Assembly: GCA_022457155.1 (NCBI GenBank)
Contig: JAJGOT010000171.1
Coordinates: 1,054,501-1,118,500 of the forward strand
DNA from: Cladopsammia gracilis
Lineage: Eukaryota; Cnidaria; Anthozoa; Scleractinia; Dendrophylliidae
Direction of reading: 5' to 3'
DNA: 64,000 bases
This document shows, piece by piece, positions 31,505 through 44,469 of this stretch. The notes beneath the pieces are model-generated. The model was not told where the DNA came from. It did no database searches and saw only the letters and a list, made by a program, of their open reading frames with translations. The translations under genes were made by a program, and so were the position numbers. Position 1 is the first letter of the stretch; the number at the start of each line of letters is the position of its first letter.

Positions 31505-33241
31505 TCATTTCGTTTGAACTTCCTTAGTTAGATGTTGTAAATTATGCAATCGTGGGAATAGCATATTCGATTCCTTGATGGGGTCTTTGAATTGCTGAAA
31601 ATGAACTCCACTTGTAAGTATGACTGCCAGTGAGACTGGAAAGTCAAGTTTGAGGTCTGTTATGTTTGCTTGTATGATAGTTGCAAATATTACATGTTGG
31701 AGTAAATACCTCGACATTATCCAATTCTTTTCTTCTCCGTTCTTCTTTTTGGGATGCTTGATGGTGTTTACATGTGCAGCACACTCAGTCGCGAGACTGA
31801 ATTTGGACTTGCACCCCCTGAAGGGGCATTGGAATACTTCTGGGTATTCTCCATCCCCTCCAGGAGGAACCCATCGAAATTTAGTGTTTAAATGGATTAC
31901 TGTACTGCAGTCCTCCCATGTCTGACAGAGTTTGAGGACGTTAAGTTGCCTTGTTGTTTCCTGTGTTAATGAAGTAAAGTAATGTTTTTCAATTTAAACA
32001 TGGGGGATGTGATCGTCACATCTTGAAAAATACAAAAAAAGTGATGTCTCTGTTTCCCAATTGTGTAAACTTGCTCACCGATTTATTGATATTTACCGGT
32101 TTGGGTGGCAAGGGGGGCGGCTTTCTCCGCTCCTCATGTTGTTGCAAGTTTTTCTTTTTGCAAAAATTCCTTGTGACTTTATCTTTTAATTTTGTTATTC
32201 TTCCTTTGTTCTCTGGTTGTTCAACTATGAAAAAAGGGACTTGATGTCAGTATATTAATGTGACTGATTTTTTTTAGCTGGAACGCTCAGTGCGAGTTTC
32301 ATTTAATTTGGGGGTCAATTAGAATATTAAATATTCTAATTGCAGCTTGTATTCTGAAACATGAATGTTGCAAGTTCATTCAAATGAGAGCTGTTTGTAC
32401 ATATTAACTGTCAGCATCTTTTTGTGTTGCAATGTTGCGTGCTGGAGCTTGAAGATGAAAGTTGTACGCACTTGGTATTGATCTCAACTTTTCTTCTCTT
32501 TCTGCGGCATTGCAGAGCCCTTAAAATAAAGCGAGTAATGAGTTTGGCTCTATTATCCTACATGTAAGAAGTTTGATTAGTAAGAGTCAAACTAACAGTA
32601 GTCAATATATCTACAACTGGCAAGTGGGATTTTTTCAAATCGGTCAAATACAACGTACCATCATCACAGTTTAGAAAGCTCGAGTCTTACTCACCAGGCG
32701 TTATAAGAGTGGCAGTGTCGGTGTACTCTTCCACAATCCGCTTCACATACAGATGTACAACTGCTGACTTCTGTGCCCACCTGCCCCCCCCCCCCCCCCT
32801 TCCCCAACCTACGCAGTTGGTCAATGTGAGAATCCTGAAACTTGCCACCATTTTCCATGGCAGCAGTTAGAACGACGCGAAAACTCTGCAATTATTAAAA
32901 AAGGTACAAGCTCTAATCAGAAATGAAATTGAGTAAAATCCCTTGCAATTATATCATTTCAGATACGTGCATTACAGCAGAAAATGAGAACCTGTTTAAG
33001 AACCTAAATAGCCAAATTACACAGTAAAGAACCTCTTGAGGCAAACTTGGAAAAATGCAGGTATTTATCGTGGTTTTTACTGTATGTGATTTGCTCATGG
33101 ACACATAAATGCAAGTAAATTAAAGTACTTAATTTAACTTATAGAAATTATATTATATGTATAGAGAGAGCAAATGTCACTGTCTATTTATCTTCATTAT
33201 CTTGGTTATTTTTTGTTATTGTAATGGAACAGCCCTTATAG

Positions 33242-36200
33242 CGGAGCACTGGCCAGGCCGAAGGCCTGGCTGCGCAGCTCCATACTCATAGAACCCATGT
33301 CCGTCATTTTTCATGGTCATGGCTAGCGGAATGTATCGCGGGCGCGTTGTGTGCCCGCCGCCGCACGCCGAACGCCCGCCGTACGCTTTGGGCTAGCGAT
33401 GACGTCATCAACATCCGGGATCTTTGTGGCTTTGTTTTTCGCGCGGCTACACAGCCGTCAGCTCGATGAACATGTTTTAAAAAGTTTGGATCTTTCGCTG
33501 GTCAGTGTTTAGCGGTGAAGTAAAGTCGTTATTTTCCTGCATTTTTTCGCGGTTTGCTACTCAAGACAGGGATACTAATTAAGGGATACTCAGAAGCCGC
33601 TTTAGTGGAAAAAGAAGAGCTTTCTTGGATAAAATATTGCTTCGGGGAACTTCATACATTTTTCAATGCGGGGAGATGTTTGATTTTATTACGGATTCCA
33701 GTACCAAAGGATCGGAGAAAACGGACACTAAAACTCTGGAACGTTCTGAATATGACGGCGAACAACCTTTGCCGAAGAGGAGAAACACTGGACATCGGAC
33801 AAACAAACATAAACAGAAAAGCAAGTAACTGTCTAAATGTGATTTGCAAAAATTGTTTAGTTAAGACTTACATGTAAGCTTAAGTTAAGCTTATGTAAGC
33901 TTAAGTCTTAATTTTACCAGAAGAACTTTCTCCAAGTTTTTGCATTCAGAGCTAAATTTACAACTTTGAATATCCGTGGTTTTGGCAATGAAGCCAAACA
34001 ACGCTGTGTTTTTGATTTTGTTAAAAATTCCTGTTCTGATTTTATTTGTTTACAAGAAACTTTAGCGACAGGACAAAATGCGATAAATTCTCTGACAGCT
34101 AAATGGCGCGGTGAAAGTTTCTGGTTGCTCGCTCTTGGTAAACAAGGCGGCGTTGCCATTCTTGTCGCTGAAAATACTGATTTCAAATGTTTACAATGGA
34201 AAAAAGATTCTTCTGGTAGAATTGTTAGTGTTTTAACTGAACTCGACGACACGAAAATTAATTTGGTTTTATACTTATGCACCCACGAATCCAAGTGAAC
34301 GTACTTTTATGACACAATTCATGAATATTTTTTCCGAACTCTTTTAAAATTATTGCTGGCGATTTTAACTGCATTGAAAACGTTTCTGATAAGTTTGGAG
34401 GAAATCCTACAATTTCCATGCCTTTGAAAGATCTGCACAGTGTTCGTCATTTTATATTGATATATATCTGGCGCAAAAAAAAACACGGCCGACTGAAAAA
34501 TACAATGCACATGGTTTAATGCGGATAAAACTATCGGTACACGTTTGGATAATTTTTTTATTGCTCAGGACTTGTATGATTCTTTTTTAAAATGTGAAAT
34601 TTTACCTTGTGTTTTTCCGATCATGATTCTGTTGATTTAAGCCCCATTTTCCCGTGGACCAGGACTTTGGAGGCTAAATTTAGAATTTAATATCTCAGAA
34701 ATTATTAAGAAACATGTATTGCACCGGAAAACATTTACTTCCATTCAAGCTTGGTGGGATTTTCTTAAAGAATCTATAAAATTAGTTGCTATAGATTTTG
34801 GTCGAAGTAAACAAGGCACATTAACTTAAATCGCGATATTAAAAGGCCACGCAACTATAAATCCTTTGATCGAAGCTAAACGGGCTCTCATTGAAGGAGA
34901 TAACTCAGTGAAAACCACCATAGAAATGCTTGAAAGAGAAATTCGGGCCATTAATTTATCCCAAATGAGAGGAAGCCAAATTCGTAGCAGAGTCAAATGG
35001 CTTGAAGAAAGTGAAAAACCTACCAAATTCTTTTTTACGTGCTCAGAAAAAATACTGTTCAATCTATTTATAACTCCGCCGGTGTTGAAGTTTTTTCACA
35101 AGACTCCGGCTCATTTCGATTTTTACCGTAATTTGTACTTGCAAGAACCTGTTAATTTAACAGTCCAAACCGAATTTTTTTACAAACTTGAAAACAGATT
35201 AAGTGAGAGCGAAATTTTATCCTGCGAAGGATTTTTATCTTTGGCTGAAATTACCCACGCAATGCGTGGACTTTCTTCAGGGAAAACCCCCGGTTCAGAC
35301 GGATTACCTCAAGAATTTTATGCTAAATTCTGGGATATTTTAGGCCCTATTCTGTTCGAAATTATAAATTTAGTTTGGAAAATAATTCTCTCAGTGATTC
35401 AATGCAAGGAAGCGTGACTAGATTACTTTTTATACAAGAAAGATGATCAGAAAAACCTCAAAAATTGGTGGCCCGGCCATTTCGCTACCCAATGTTGATT
35501 ACAAAATTTGTTCAAAAGCTCTTACAAACAGACTTTCAAAAGTGTTACCCTCGATTATTTCAAGAAGATCAAACTTGTTCTGTCCCAGGTAGGACGATTT
35601 TTGAGAATTTATTTCTCTTGCGTGACACTCTAGATTATATAAATATTACCAATGAAACTGGTATCTTGCTGTCAATATTGATCAAGAGAAAGCCTTTGAC
35701 AGGGTAGAAAAACATTGGTAAACTTTTTACCATTGTTTTAAGTCGTTTTGGATTTTGCCCTAATTTCTAGCGGTGGATTTCTACATTATACTGTCAAGCA
35801 AATATGAAAATTATAGTTAATGGTTTTTTGACTAAAGAAATTCCACTCGAGTGTGGGGTGAAGCAGGGAGATCCCTGGTCTCCACTTTTGTACATTTTAT
35901 GTGCAGAAGTTTTGGCTACCAGTATAAGAAAGGATGATACTATTGAAGGTTTTCTCCTTCCAGAAGCCTGAGAAAAGCGTTCTAAAATTCACCAATATGC
36001 GGATGACTCCACATGTTTTGTAAACAACATTGTTTCTTTAGACAAATTCTTTACCTTACTTCACAATTACAAAACAGGTACAGGGACTAAATTAAATGTG
36101 GCAGAGTACAGAAGCCATGAAGTTAGGAGCTTGGTGCTCACGTCCGGACACTCCTTATGGCCTGACGTGGGTGTCAAGAATGCGAATCTTGGGCGTCTGG

Positions 36201-36370
36201 TTTAGCAATGGTACTGCAAATGTGGAACCGGATAACTGGTTACCACGCCTTTCCAAGCTACATTAAAATTTGAACCTGTGGAAGGGTGTGGGGTGTTTTC
36301 ACTCCCACCCTATCAGCAATACTCAATACTTGGTTTTTAGTTAATGTTAAAACTAGTTTCTTTTACCTAA
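33242..36370 (+). pseudogene. Tx1/L1-like non-LTR retrotransposon, decayed
   Basis: This element moves by target-primed reverse transcription. A GC-rich 5' region (33242-33560) is followed by a small ORF remnant. The APE-type endonuclease domain is at 33960-34298 (LNIRGFGN-like start, FICLQETLATGQNA). The reverse transcriptase is in several frames: QIRSRVKWLEESEKPTKFFF and LSSGKTPGSDGLPQEFY near 35000-35330, EDQTCSVPGRTIFENLFLLR near 35570-35630, GVKQGDPWSPLLYILCAE near 35860, and YADD near 36000. The later region resembles the L1/Tx1 'RILGVWFSNG' segment. Numerous frameshifts and stops show it is inactive. The 3' part continues past a nested repeat to a poly-A tail at 37343-37354. Confidence 0.85.
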
Positions 36371-36540
36371 TGGACTTCTGCTGACGATGAGAATGACATG
36401 CGAGCACGCTTTTTCATTAAGACCATACTTATGGTACATGGGTTTTTCGAAATAAAGCAACTTTTCACAATGGCACCGAGAACTCTCGGGCCATTGTAAG
36501 GGACATAAGGAATGACATCACAACACAGTTGCAAAATGAC

Positions 36541-36985
36541 CGGGGGGACGGGGGTACTTTGCAAATTTTTGGGCAGGGGTGTGCCGCTGGGACTCTGAGA
36601 CCCTTAACCTATACTAGACCATTTTAGCTGCATTTTGCAACCCTATTCTAGACTAAACACCAAAAATCCTACCCTATCCTAGACCTTTTCTAGACTCACT
36701 ATTTTGCAGAAACTCATTCACTATCACAGTCTAAGATACCAGGGGTCAGTAAAAATGTCGTACAGAACGCCTTACCGATTATTAAATGCCATTTGTCAGT
36801 AAACCTCGTCTAGACTAAATTCTTCATCCAACTGATCAATTTCGCGGAAAATGATACCCTATTCTAGACCAAAAATCTCTGATTACTATACCCTATCCCA
36901 GACTAAACTGCCTGAAAACCATACCCTTCACAGCGGCACATACCTATATAGCTCATATATGGGAGTACCCCCCCCCCCCCCCCGA
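36541..36985 (+). mobile_element. Poly-C/G-bounded noncoding repeat, second copy
   Basis: It begins CGGGGGGACGGGGGTACTTTG and ends GGGAGTAC followed by 16 C. It is the inverse-orientation counterpart of 9507-10297 without that copy's internal insertion. Boxes such as GATACCCTATTCTAGACC and GCGGCACATACCTATATAG are shared. It is inserted into the 3' part of the Tx1/L1-like element. Confidence 0.75.
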
Positions 36986-37355
36986 ACAGAAATTTTCTAC
37001 TTTGTGGTGTCATCCGAATATTTGTGAAATACAACAGTCAAAGCTTGTGACTCTAATAATTTAGCTACTGGGAACTCATCATTCATTACCAAAAATGACT
37101 AAAGTAATCATGTGCAAACCAGAAAGGACTTTCAAGTGGACCAAACGACCGGAAATAAACTTTATAAATAATCCCGTATGGACTGGACTTTGAAGTGACT
37201 GTAAACCGGAACTGACCTTCTATTATTGTAACCGGAAATGACTAGCCTTAACTCAGGATGCCTTGTAACCGGAAATGACTAGCCTCTCAGGATAATATTG
37301 TAAACTTTAGGGATTTGTTATTGATAAATAAAATATTTTAAAAGAAAAAAAAAAC
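36986..37355 (+). mobile_element. 3' UTR and poly-A tail of the Tx1/L1-like element
   Basis: Noncoding sequence with two near copies of GTAACCGGAAATGACTAGCC (about 37219 and 37265) ends in AATAAAATATTTTAAAAG and an A-rich tail. This is a normal 3' end for an L1/Tx1-type retrotransposon whose coding part lies upstream. Confidence 0.6.
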
Positions 37356-37672
37356 ACTTTTGTTGTGTTTAGCGGTGAAAATGGTTTGCAAAATCGTTTT
37401 TCCCTGCTTTATTTCGCGGTTTGCTACTCGAGAGGTTTCACATTTCTCAAACAGTGAGCTTTTGTGGAATTTGTGCAGTCTACTAAATGTACTGTGCAGA
37501 CGGTCGCGTAATAAGCTTACTGTTTTTGAGAATTGCTAAAATTGAAAAGTAGCCTGGTCGTCAATCTTAATTCTAATTTTTCTTGTGCTTCCGACCTTTC
37601 ACCTAAGTTAAGCTTATCATCATCGTTTCTGTTCAGAGAGCTCCGCTGTTAGGCTAAGCCTATCTATATATA
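37356..37672 (+). repeat. Right-arm copy of the foldback repeat
   Basis: From TGTTTAGCGGTGAAAATGG to CTATCTATATATATTA, this matches the right arm of 28881-30502 and the copy at 42720-43282. The unit sequence resumes right after it with AGGGAGATACAAT. In copies B and C the same site reads CCCTTATAAGGGAG without an insert, so the whole block 33242-37672 was added to copy A. Confidence 0.7.
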
Positions 37673-38750
37673 TTAAGGGAGATACAATATGGAAGTTTCG
37701 CACTTACTTGTGTGATCGGTGAGATGCATCATTTTTTTCATGAGTCAAGGTCACCGACATTGTGATCCCAAGTTTGTCTTCAGATCTGTGAATTAATTGA
37801 CCACTTTTATTTAGAGAAGAGAGAAAAAAAAGAAGAATTTATGTGTAAGGAAGAGTAAACGCCAAGGTTTAAATATAATTCCCTTGGTTTCCATCCTGAA
37901 ATAATATTACCATTGCAATGATGTTATAATGCTGGGAACATCTTATATCTCTTAGGGGTAAAAAATAGTCTAAGGTCATACCAAAACATACCCCTCTCTT
38001 TTAAAGGGACTGAATTATTCTAAGAAATTTTGCAGTGGCAGTGTTATATTTGAAAATGGAGAGATGTAGCTGTTGCAAATGTTTCTATAACTGTTGTGTG
38101 CTACTTACCTGAATTCAACATCTCCCACTTTCACCTCCTCAGCTTCAGGATAGGGTTCAAGCCCACCGGAATCACAGATATTTGATATTTCGGGCCAGAC
38201 ATATCTCTTTGCAAGGGTATTACTCCTCGCCCCACAGAAAGCCGACATGCTGTTAATGCAAAGACACTGAAAAAGGAACATGTCATTAATATTCCAAGCA
38301 GGTGGAGATAATGTTATGTCCACTTAGCTCATTTCAATTTTTAGTTCTTGATTTATTTCTCTACATCATTTGTAGGATTATTTGGTGGAACAGAGAGGAT
38401 TGTAAGGCGGATCTTTCTAAAAAATGAAGCATCTCACTCATCAAACTGGGATCATCTGTATGAAAATTACTCATGTTGCAGAGAAGCCAGTGTCTGTATT
38501 CCAACTGTGTCTAACAGATATTCCATGTCTTGCTGAAACATGCGTTTCTTTGGAAAGATGTCATTACCGCCGACTTCCTTTCTGACAAACTTAGCAATTG
38601 TCGATCCCAATTCCGGAAATTCTTTCGCAGGGCTCTAGTGGCCATTTGAAGTTTGCTGAAATTTGAAAATAAGTGACATGTTCACAGCACTCAAACTATT
38701 TGTTAATATGCATGCTATCCTGGTGCGTGCTTCCTAAAATAGAACCTGTT

Positions 38751-40872
38751 TTGGTCTTTTATAGAAGAAAACACTGAAGTACTATAACTTTGGAACTTTT
38801 CTGATTTCTTGGGTAAAGGTTTTTTATACTGATATCAGCAGCTGTGTTCTGAACAACGGCTGGTCTTCGGACTTTTTCAACTTAGGTCGTGGTGTGAGAC
38901 AGGGATGCCCGCTATCCCCATATTTATTTATTTTATGCGCTGAAATACTAGGTAATGCAGTGAGGAATGATAAGGAGGTCCATGGAATAAAAATTCTCGA
39001 CACAGAGTGTAAGATATCCCAATACGCAGATGACACGACTATGATTTTAGATGGCTCTGAATCCTCCTTTTCAAGATCTTTGTACTTACTCGATGCCTTA
39101 AGCCTCCATATCTGGGTCGAAAGTTAACTATGACAAAACTGAAGCCCTCTGGATTGGCACCCTTAAAAATTGTAACTTTACCTTTTGTTCAAGCAAACCC
39201 ATAATTTGGGCTGATGAGAAGGTCTTTGCTCTGGGAGTTTGGTTCTCTACTTCAGAAGACTGCTCTCTACATTTAAACTTTATTGAGAAAATTGAAAAAA
39301 TAAAGAGTATATTATATAATTGGTCGGCCAGAAGGCTAACCCTCTTGGGTAAAATTACAATTATAAAAACCTTAGCCGTATTACAAATCGTCTACATATT
39401 GTCATCTCTTCCAACACCTCCTGACATAATTAAGAAAATCAACTCCATATTGTATGATTTCCTTTGGGACAATAAGGGCGATAAAATCAAAAGAACGACA
39501 ATAATAAATAATTATGAGAATGGAGGGCTTAAGATGTTAGATATTCAAAGCTTTAACGAAGCCTTGAAAATGAAATGGATTCAAGGATATCTAAATGAAG
39601 AAAATAAAGGGAAGTGGAAACTTTTTTTGAACATCACTTAGAGAAATATGGCGGTAAACTATTGTTTCGAAGTAATTTAAAACAACAAGATACTACACTG
39701 CTCAATCTCAAGGGCCCGTTCTTGAATGAAATCATACAGCATTGGACCAAATTCAACTACAGAGATGAGAATTAGATTTTTCATCCACATGTATATGGTA
39801 TAACTCTCACATCAGAATAGAAAACCGTCCATTCTTTTACAAATCATGGTTGAGTGCGGGAATAAAGGAGATTAGAGATTTGTTAGGTAATGACCAGAAG
39901 TTTCTAACCTACAATGCCTTTATTGATAAATACAGAATCAAAACCAATTATCTCGAATATTACAAAGTGATATCAGCCGTAGTTCATTACAAGAAGATAT
40001 ACTTTACGGCCTGCAACAATGTAAGTCCAAAGGACCAAGTTGACAACCCTCTGTCTTATACTAAAGTCTCCAAAAAAATATATGAACACTTAATAAATAA
40101 CAAAGCTTCTATGCCATCTAGGAGTCAGGGTAAGTGGTTGGAAGACAGAGACTTATTTTGTTATTCTAATATAACAGTAAATTGGAAAAGCACGTACTGT
40201 CTGCCATTTCTGTGTACAAGGGAGTCAAAGCTCAGGGTCTTCCAATCTAAATTTCTTCACAGAAAAATCGCTACAAATGATTTTTTGTACAAGATAGGCA
40301 TTAAACAAAGACATTCCTGCTCCTTCGAGGGAGAAAAAGAAACCTTTATTCATCTATTTTGGAACTGCAAGCATACACAAGATTTCTGGAAGAGCATCTT
40401 CGAGTGGATCTCCCAAAGCGTTACGGATTTAGAAAATGTTACTCCTTCTTTGTCTCTTTGTTTTGGTCTTATTGACAACACAAAAGATTTTCTCCATCAT
40501 TTACTCCTTATATCTAGACACTATATATACACCTGCAAACTTGGAAACAAGCTTCCTAAGCTGCAGGTGTATATACAACTAGTTATAAACTCGATGGAAA
40601 TAGAAGGACAAATTGCACGTTATAATAATGATCCAAAGCCTTTTGCACAGAAATGGTCTCGCCTTAATTTTCAGATCAACCTCTCACAAAATACATAATA
40701 CATTATATTAACAATATCTACAAATATACAATACATAAGCAATGTAAAACATAGAATCCTCTAACTGCAAACTAAAATACTCTGTATGACCTTTTGTGTA
40801 TGTTTTGTGTATTATATTGTATTGTATAGCACTATATGTATGTATGTAAATATCACTACATGAAGATTAAAA
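38751..40872 (+). pseudogene. 5'-truncated L1-like retrotransposon with target duplication
   Basis: It opens inside the reverse transcriptase (GVRQGCPLSPYLFILCAEIL, then ISQYADDTTMIL at 38894-39127). The thumb region follows (GKITIIKTLAVLQIVYIL, 39345-39641), then a 282-residue C-terminal frame (39850-40698) with FLHRKIATNDFLYKIGI and HLFWNCKHTQDFW, the Cys/His-rich end common to Tx1/L1 ORF2. A short A-rich tail ends the element. The 15-mers flanking it (38736-38750 and 40873-40887, AAAATRGAACCTGTT) differ by one base and match the empty site in copies B and C. Three frame breaks make it inactive, but the last frame is well preserved, so it is fairly young. Confidence 0.88.
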
Positions 40873-41543
40873 AAAATGGAACCTGTTAACATTCAATATC
40901 AGTTAACTTACCCACATGCACAGGCCACGAAATATATTGTTAATAATTCTCGTGTAAGAAAATCCGGCCTGTGCACAGGCCACGCAGAATGCTTTTATGT
41001 TCAGTTCTTTCATAGGGAGTCTGACCACCTTTCCTGGATATGTGGCATTATGCCATGTCATAAACAACTTGCGTGCATCTACTACACTTTTGAGCTGCAA
41101 TATGAAATGAAGATGACGTTATGTATGCCTTACGCAGCTGGTACTGGTTCTGTCCATTCAAATGATTAAGTTAACCCAGCAGTATTGTCAATGTCGAATA
41201 CTACTTTTTGTCTTCACAACCTCACCTGCCCATACATTCTTTGTGGCAGTAATAACAACTTCTACGACCCTTTGTTGGAATATGCGCTGAATTGTTTGTC
41301 AACACAACGAACAACAACTCTACGTGTCACTCCCTGAAAAGGAGAATTTGATTTTATGTGTTTGTCACTCCCTGAAAAGGAGAATTTGATTTTATTTCAT
41401 ACGTATTGAGATTTTCTATTGAAATTTGGCGTGTGGAAACCCCGTTCAAGGTTTGCAGCCAATCAGAATGGCAAAACTAGTTTCTCACATGTGAAGAAAA
41501 GCGTTTCGTCCAATCACAAATGTCTAAAATAAACAAATTACAG

Positions 41544-41673
41544 CATGGGCAGTGCTTTGTATGGTATTTATGCACTTGTTGGTTTGTATCAGAAATCTCA
41601 CTCTCTCTGAAAGCCTCGTTCGTTTGATTTCTGATACCAAACCAACTCATGCGTAAATACTGTACTGCCCATG
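41544..41673. repeat. Hairpin-forming inverted repeat in unit A
   Basis: CATGGGCAGTGCTTTGTATG ... GGTTTGTATCAGAAATC is mirrored as GATTTCTGATACCAAACC ... ACTGCCCATG, with arms of ~55 bp and a ~20-bp loop. The same hairpin is kept in unit B (51815-51944) and unit C (57681-57810). It lies in an intron of the array gene. Confidence 0.75.
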
Positions 41674-42289
41674 AAGTAATCTATATATACCTAATTGCTG
41701 TTGTGTGATAGTATCGAGTTTATTATCTACACTGAATAAATGTAGTTTCTACTGCCCATTTTATGCAGCATAATGAAAACATCTGTACCTAGCATGTTAA
41801 ATGGAGTTAATGTTTCTCTTTTATAAAGGATGTCTTTTGTAAAAGGAAATAACGCGACATTTCTTACCGTTCCAGGAGACTGTCTCTAGATACATTTTTT
41901 AGCTCGGTCTAGGTGTAGTGTAGTGTCTCCCAAGCTGGGGGCAAATGAAGACAGCATACTTCCTGAAGAAACATTTATTTCGCCAAATTTGTCCCCTCTG
42001 GGGCCAGCCCTGTTGAGAGAGATACGTACTTATTTTGCCAGTTTTGCGTTGTTTGTTTGGTATGAACCTGCCCAAACTTGCCCACGCGTTACGGAAAAAA
42101 GGCAGTAAAGGGAAGCTGAGAGAAAATATATTAGATAAAAACAGTGCGAGTGAAAGGACAGTGTGCATATGGAATACTTTCCTATCTAGTTGTTTCAAAA
42201 ATTCTAACGCAAAGAAAAAAAATACCAGCCAAATTATCATCCGTGAGTCCTCCTTCCTCCATTTACAGATAAAAAGTTTGGGGTAAAGA

Positions 42290-43282
42290 GCAAATTTTTC
42301 TCACACGGGCAACTTCACATAATTCGTGCCATTTTTTCCCACCATTTCTTCACATCGCTGTCAAGCACGGGAAAAGTTGGAGGAAGGCTATTAGTTGACT
42401 GCTGCAATGAATTTTCCTGTAAAGCCTTTGTGGTGAAAAATATCACAATAATATTGGAATGAAGCAAAACAACCGAAAAAAAATTGGGAAAATACCCAAT
42501 GTGTTAACCCAATTCCGCTTTGTTCTGTTATGTTGGTTACGCGTGACTTTTTTTGTAGAGTTGTGGTCCAAACAATAGTGTGAGAGCTGTAGGCCGAATA
42601 TCCATGGCCTCTGCGATGGAATTCATTTAACAATCTGACATTTCTGGTTTTCATACAGGGAAGAATTGTTAGGCTTTTCTTAAAAGGAAAAATTCTTTTG
42701 GAGAATTGTTTATGAAATGTGCTCAACAAATTCGGTCGTTTTGATTTCTTTCATGGAAGACTGCTCGGTCTCGAAGCGCTATAAATGGTTCGCGTTTTGC
42801 TTCTAAACATAAACTTATGGAGATTTGAATAAATTTTTCGAAAGATTGTGGTGTCCATTTTTATGTGTTTGTTTATTCATTACAGAGGTTGAAAAGCGAT
42901 TTTATGTAAACAAAACAAGACTTGGATTTTATAGTTCTAACTTCACCCGCATGCAAATATGTTTGTGTATTTTTGGCAATTTTGATTTCTAAATCAGTTT
43001 CTTGGGCAATTTTTGATACGCAACAGGTGTATTTTATTCAGAAAGTAGTCATACTAGTTATTCTAGATGGAGAAAAAGTTGTTTTTGTGAACTTTTGTAC
43101 CGTCTAAATGTACTGTGCAGACGGTCGCGTAAAATTGTTTCTGAGAATTGCTAAAATTGAAAAATAGACTGGTCATCAATCTTGATTCTTGTACTTGCGA
43201 CCTTTCACCTTAGTTAAGTTTATCATTGGCTTTCTGTTCAGAGAACTACGCTGTTAGGCTCAGCCTATCTATATATATTATC
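42290..43282 (+). repeat. Junction region A: unique 430 bp, then a foldback right-arm copy
   Basis: 42290-42720 shows nothing recognised. 42720-43282 matches the right arm of the foldback repeat at 28881-30502, ending in CTATCTATATATATTATC. This replaces the Harbinger-bearing junctions seen after copies B and C. Confidence 0.6.
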
Positions 43283-44264
43283 TAAAGTTCAAATGGTAAG
43301 ATCTTGAGGTAGGAGTCGTACAGGTGGTTTTTGAGTAAACGTCCTGATTAGAATTAGAACCCAGTCTTTTGACAACCACTCGATCGCTTGTTTTAAGCCA
43401 CTTAACAAGATGGTGAAATTACAAACATCCATTGTCTTTTATGATGGTTTTGACTTTGTAATTGTTTGTTCCCACAAATGGTCACCTGTGATCGATATTA
43501 TCGAAAGCATCTGTGACCCCTATAAACTGTAGTTAGCCACCTTCAAGAAGGGATGGAAGAAAGAAAATGATTTTTGGAACACCAACAGATACTTGATACC
43601 CACGCAAAAGCACCAGCGGTTGCTTGTGGACTACTTGAAATAATGCAACCGGTGATATGGACAACTTTTGGCTATCTATACGAAACTATTATCAGGCAAT
43701 ACTTTAAGGGTTCTTATGACATCATAGCCATTACCATGGCAACAGTACAGCTCTCTGAAAAGAGCCTCTAAAACTCAGTTTTCACTAATAATCTTTAAAA
43801 CTAACTCGGTGACCTATAAGTTTTTTTCTCAATTTCCAAAAAGGTTATTGCCAGATGAGAAAAACATTCCACAAGACAATTTTTTCTCAAACTTTTGTAT
43901 AAGATAGGAAATACTGAATACTGCTTGCATACAGAAAATCAGAATAGGTCACTGAACAAACTTTCAAGATAAAAAGGAATATTTTATGCACGATTTATTT
44001 CCGGTTCGCATGATTTTACACAGTATTTTCATTTCTGGTAAGCTGGGCGTACAACTTTTTGATAGGAAAATCAGCTGACGCATGCGTCAATGCATGACAA
44101 GTGCATGTTGCGCGCGCAACCAGCTGAAAACCCTTTCTTGCCTCCTTAAATAATAAATCTGTGTTAACCCTGCTTCAGTTGTTTCCAAATAAAAGTATAG
44201 GGACTTGATTTCAATAGGCGATTTTTGCTATGGCATCATTAATTTTTTATTGCAGGCTGCAGAC

Positions 44265-44435
44265 TGTGACGATGTGTTAATTTACTGTAATTTGAAAGGT
44301 TGTTTTATAGATTATGTGACGAGTTCACGGGTGATTTTGTATGGCAATGCGACCTAGTTTTCGGATGATACAATAAATCAAGGATTACAATCAAAAGCTT
44401 GGCGTTATTGGATGCGTCATTCGTCAAACAAAACA
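44265..44435 (+). repeat. 5' LTR, 171 bp
   Basis: Starts TGTGACGATG and ends CAAACAAAACA. It lacks 14 bp (around TATGTAGACACG) that the 3' LTR has, and differs at several other positions, so the insertion is not recent. Confidence 0.9.
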
Positions 44436-44453
44436 TGGTGTCAGGAGCGGGAT
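44436..44453 (+). promoter_or_regulatory. Primer-binding site
   Basis: TGGTGTCAGGAGCGGGAT directly follows the 5' LTR. Its complement ends in ...CTGACACCA, as the 3' ends of many animal tRNA-Leu do, so tRNA-Leu is the likely primer. Confidence 0.7.
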
Positions 44454-44469
44454 CTACACAGTAAGCAAA

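Larger units (their letters stand above)
31505..42009 (-). pseudogene. Tandem-array gene copy A (C2H2-like zinc-finger protein), split by insertions
   Basis: I do not recognise the family. Candidate exons, 5' to 3' on the minus strand: 41878-42009, 40912-41094 (FMTWHNATYPGKVVRLPMKE; AFCVACAQAGFSYTR), 38475-38655 (QTSNGHQSPAKEFPELGLTI), 38109-38266 (GLEPYPEAEEVKVGDVEF), 37708-37803, 32695-32885 (TAAMENGGKFQDSHIDQLRR), a truncated exon near 32450-32520, and 31505-31960. Most have good GT-AG signals. The last exon is fully open (151 codons) and holds FQCPFRGCKSKFSLATE with AHVNTIKH, a C2H2-like finger. Exon 38109-38266 joins 37708-37803 in phase. Other phases do not all agree, so exons may be missing. 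The donor of the third exon is ATGAGT, and a C-run shifts the sixth. Insertions occupy 33242-37672 and 38751-40872. Confidence 0.6.

Noticed and set aside
31620..31925. Plus-strand ORF repeated in all array units (ITCWSKYLDIIQFF...)
   Set aside because: It is the antisense of the last exon of the array gene; the minus frame has the zinc finger, a splice acceptor and a 151-codon open run in copy A.
33251..33268. CCAGGCCGAAGGCCTGG palindrome as a regulatory site
   Set aside because: It is a short GC-rich palindrome inside the 5' region of a retrotransposon; no supporting motif or conservation was seen.
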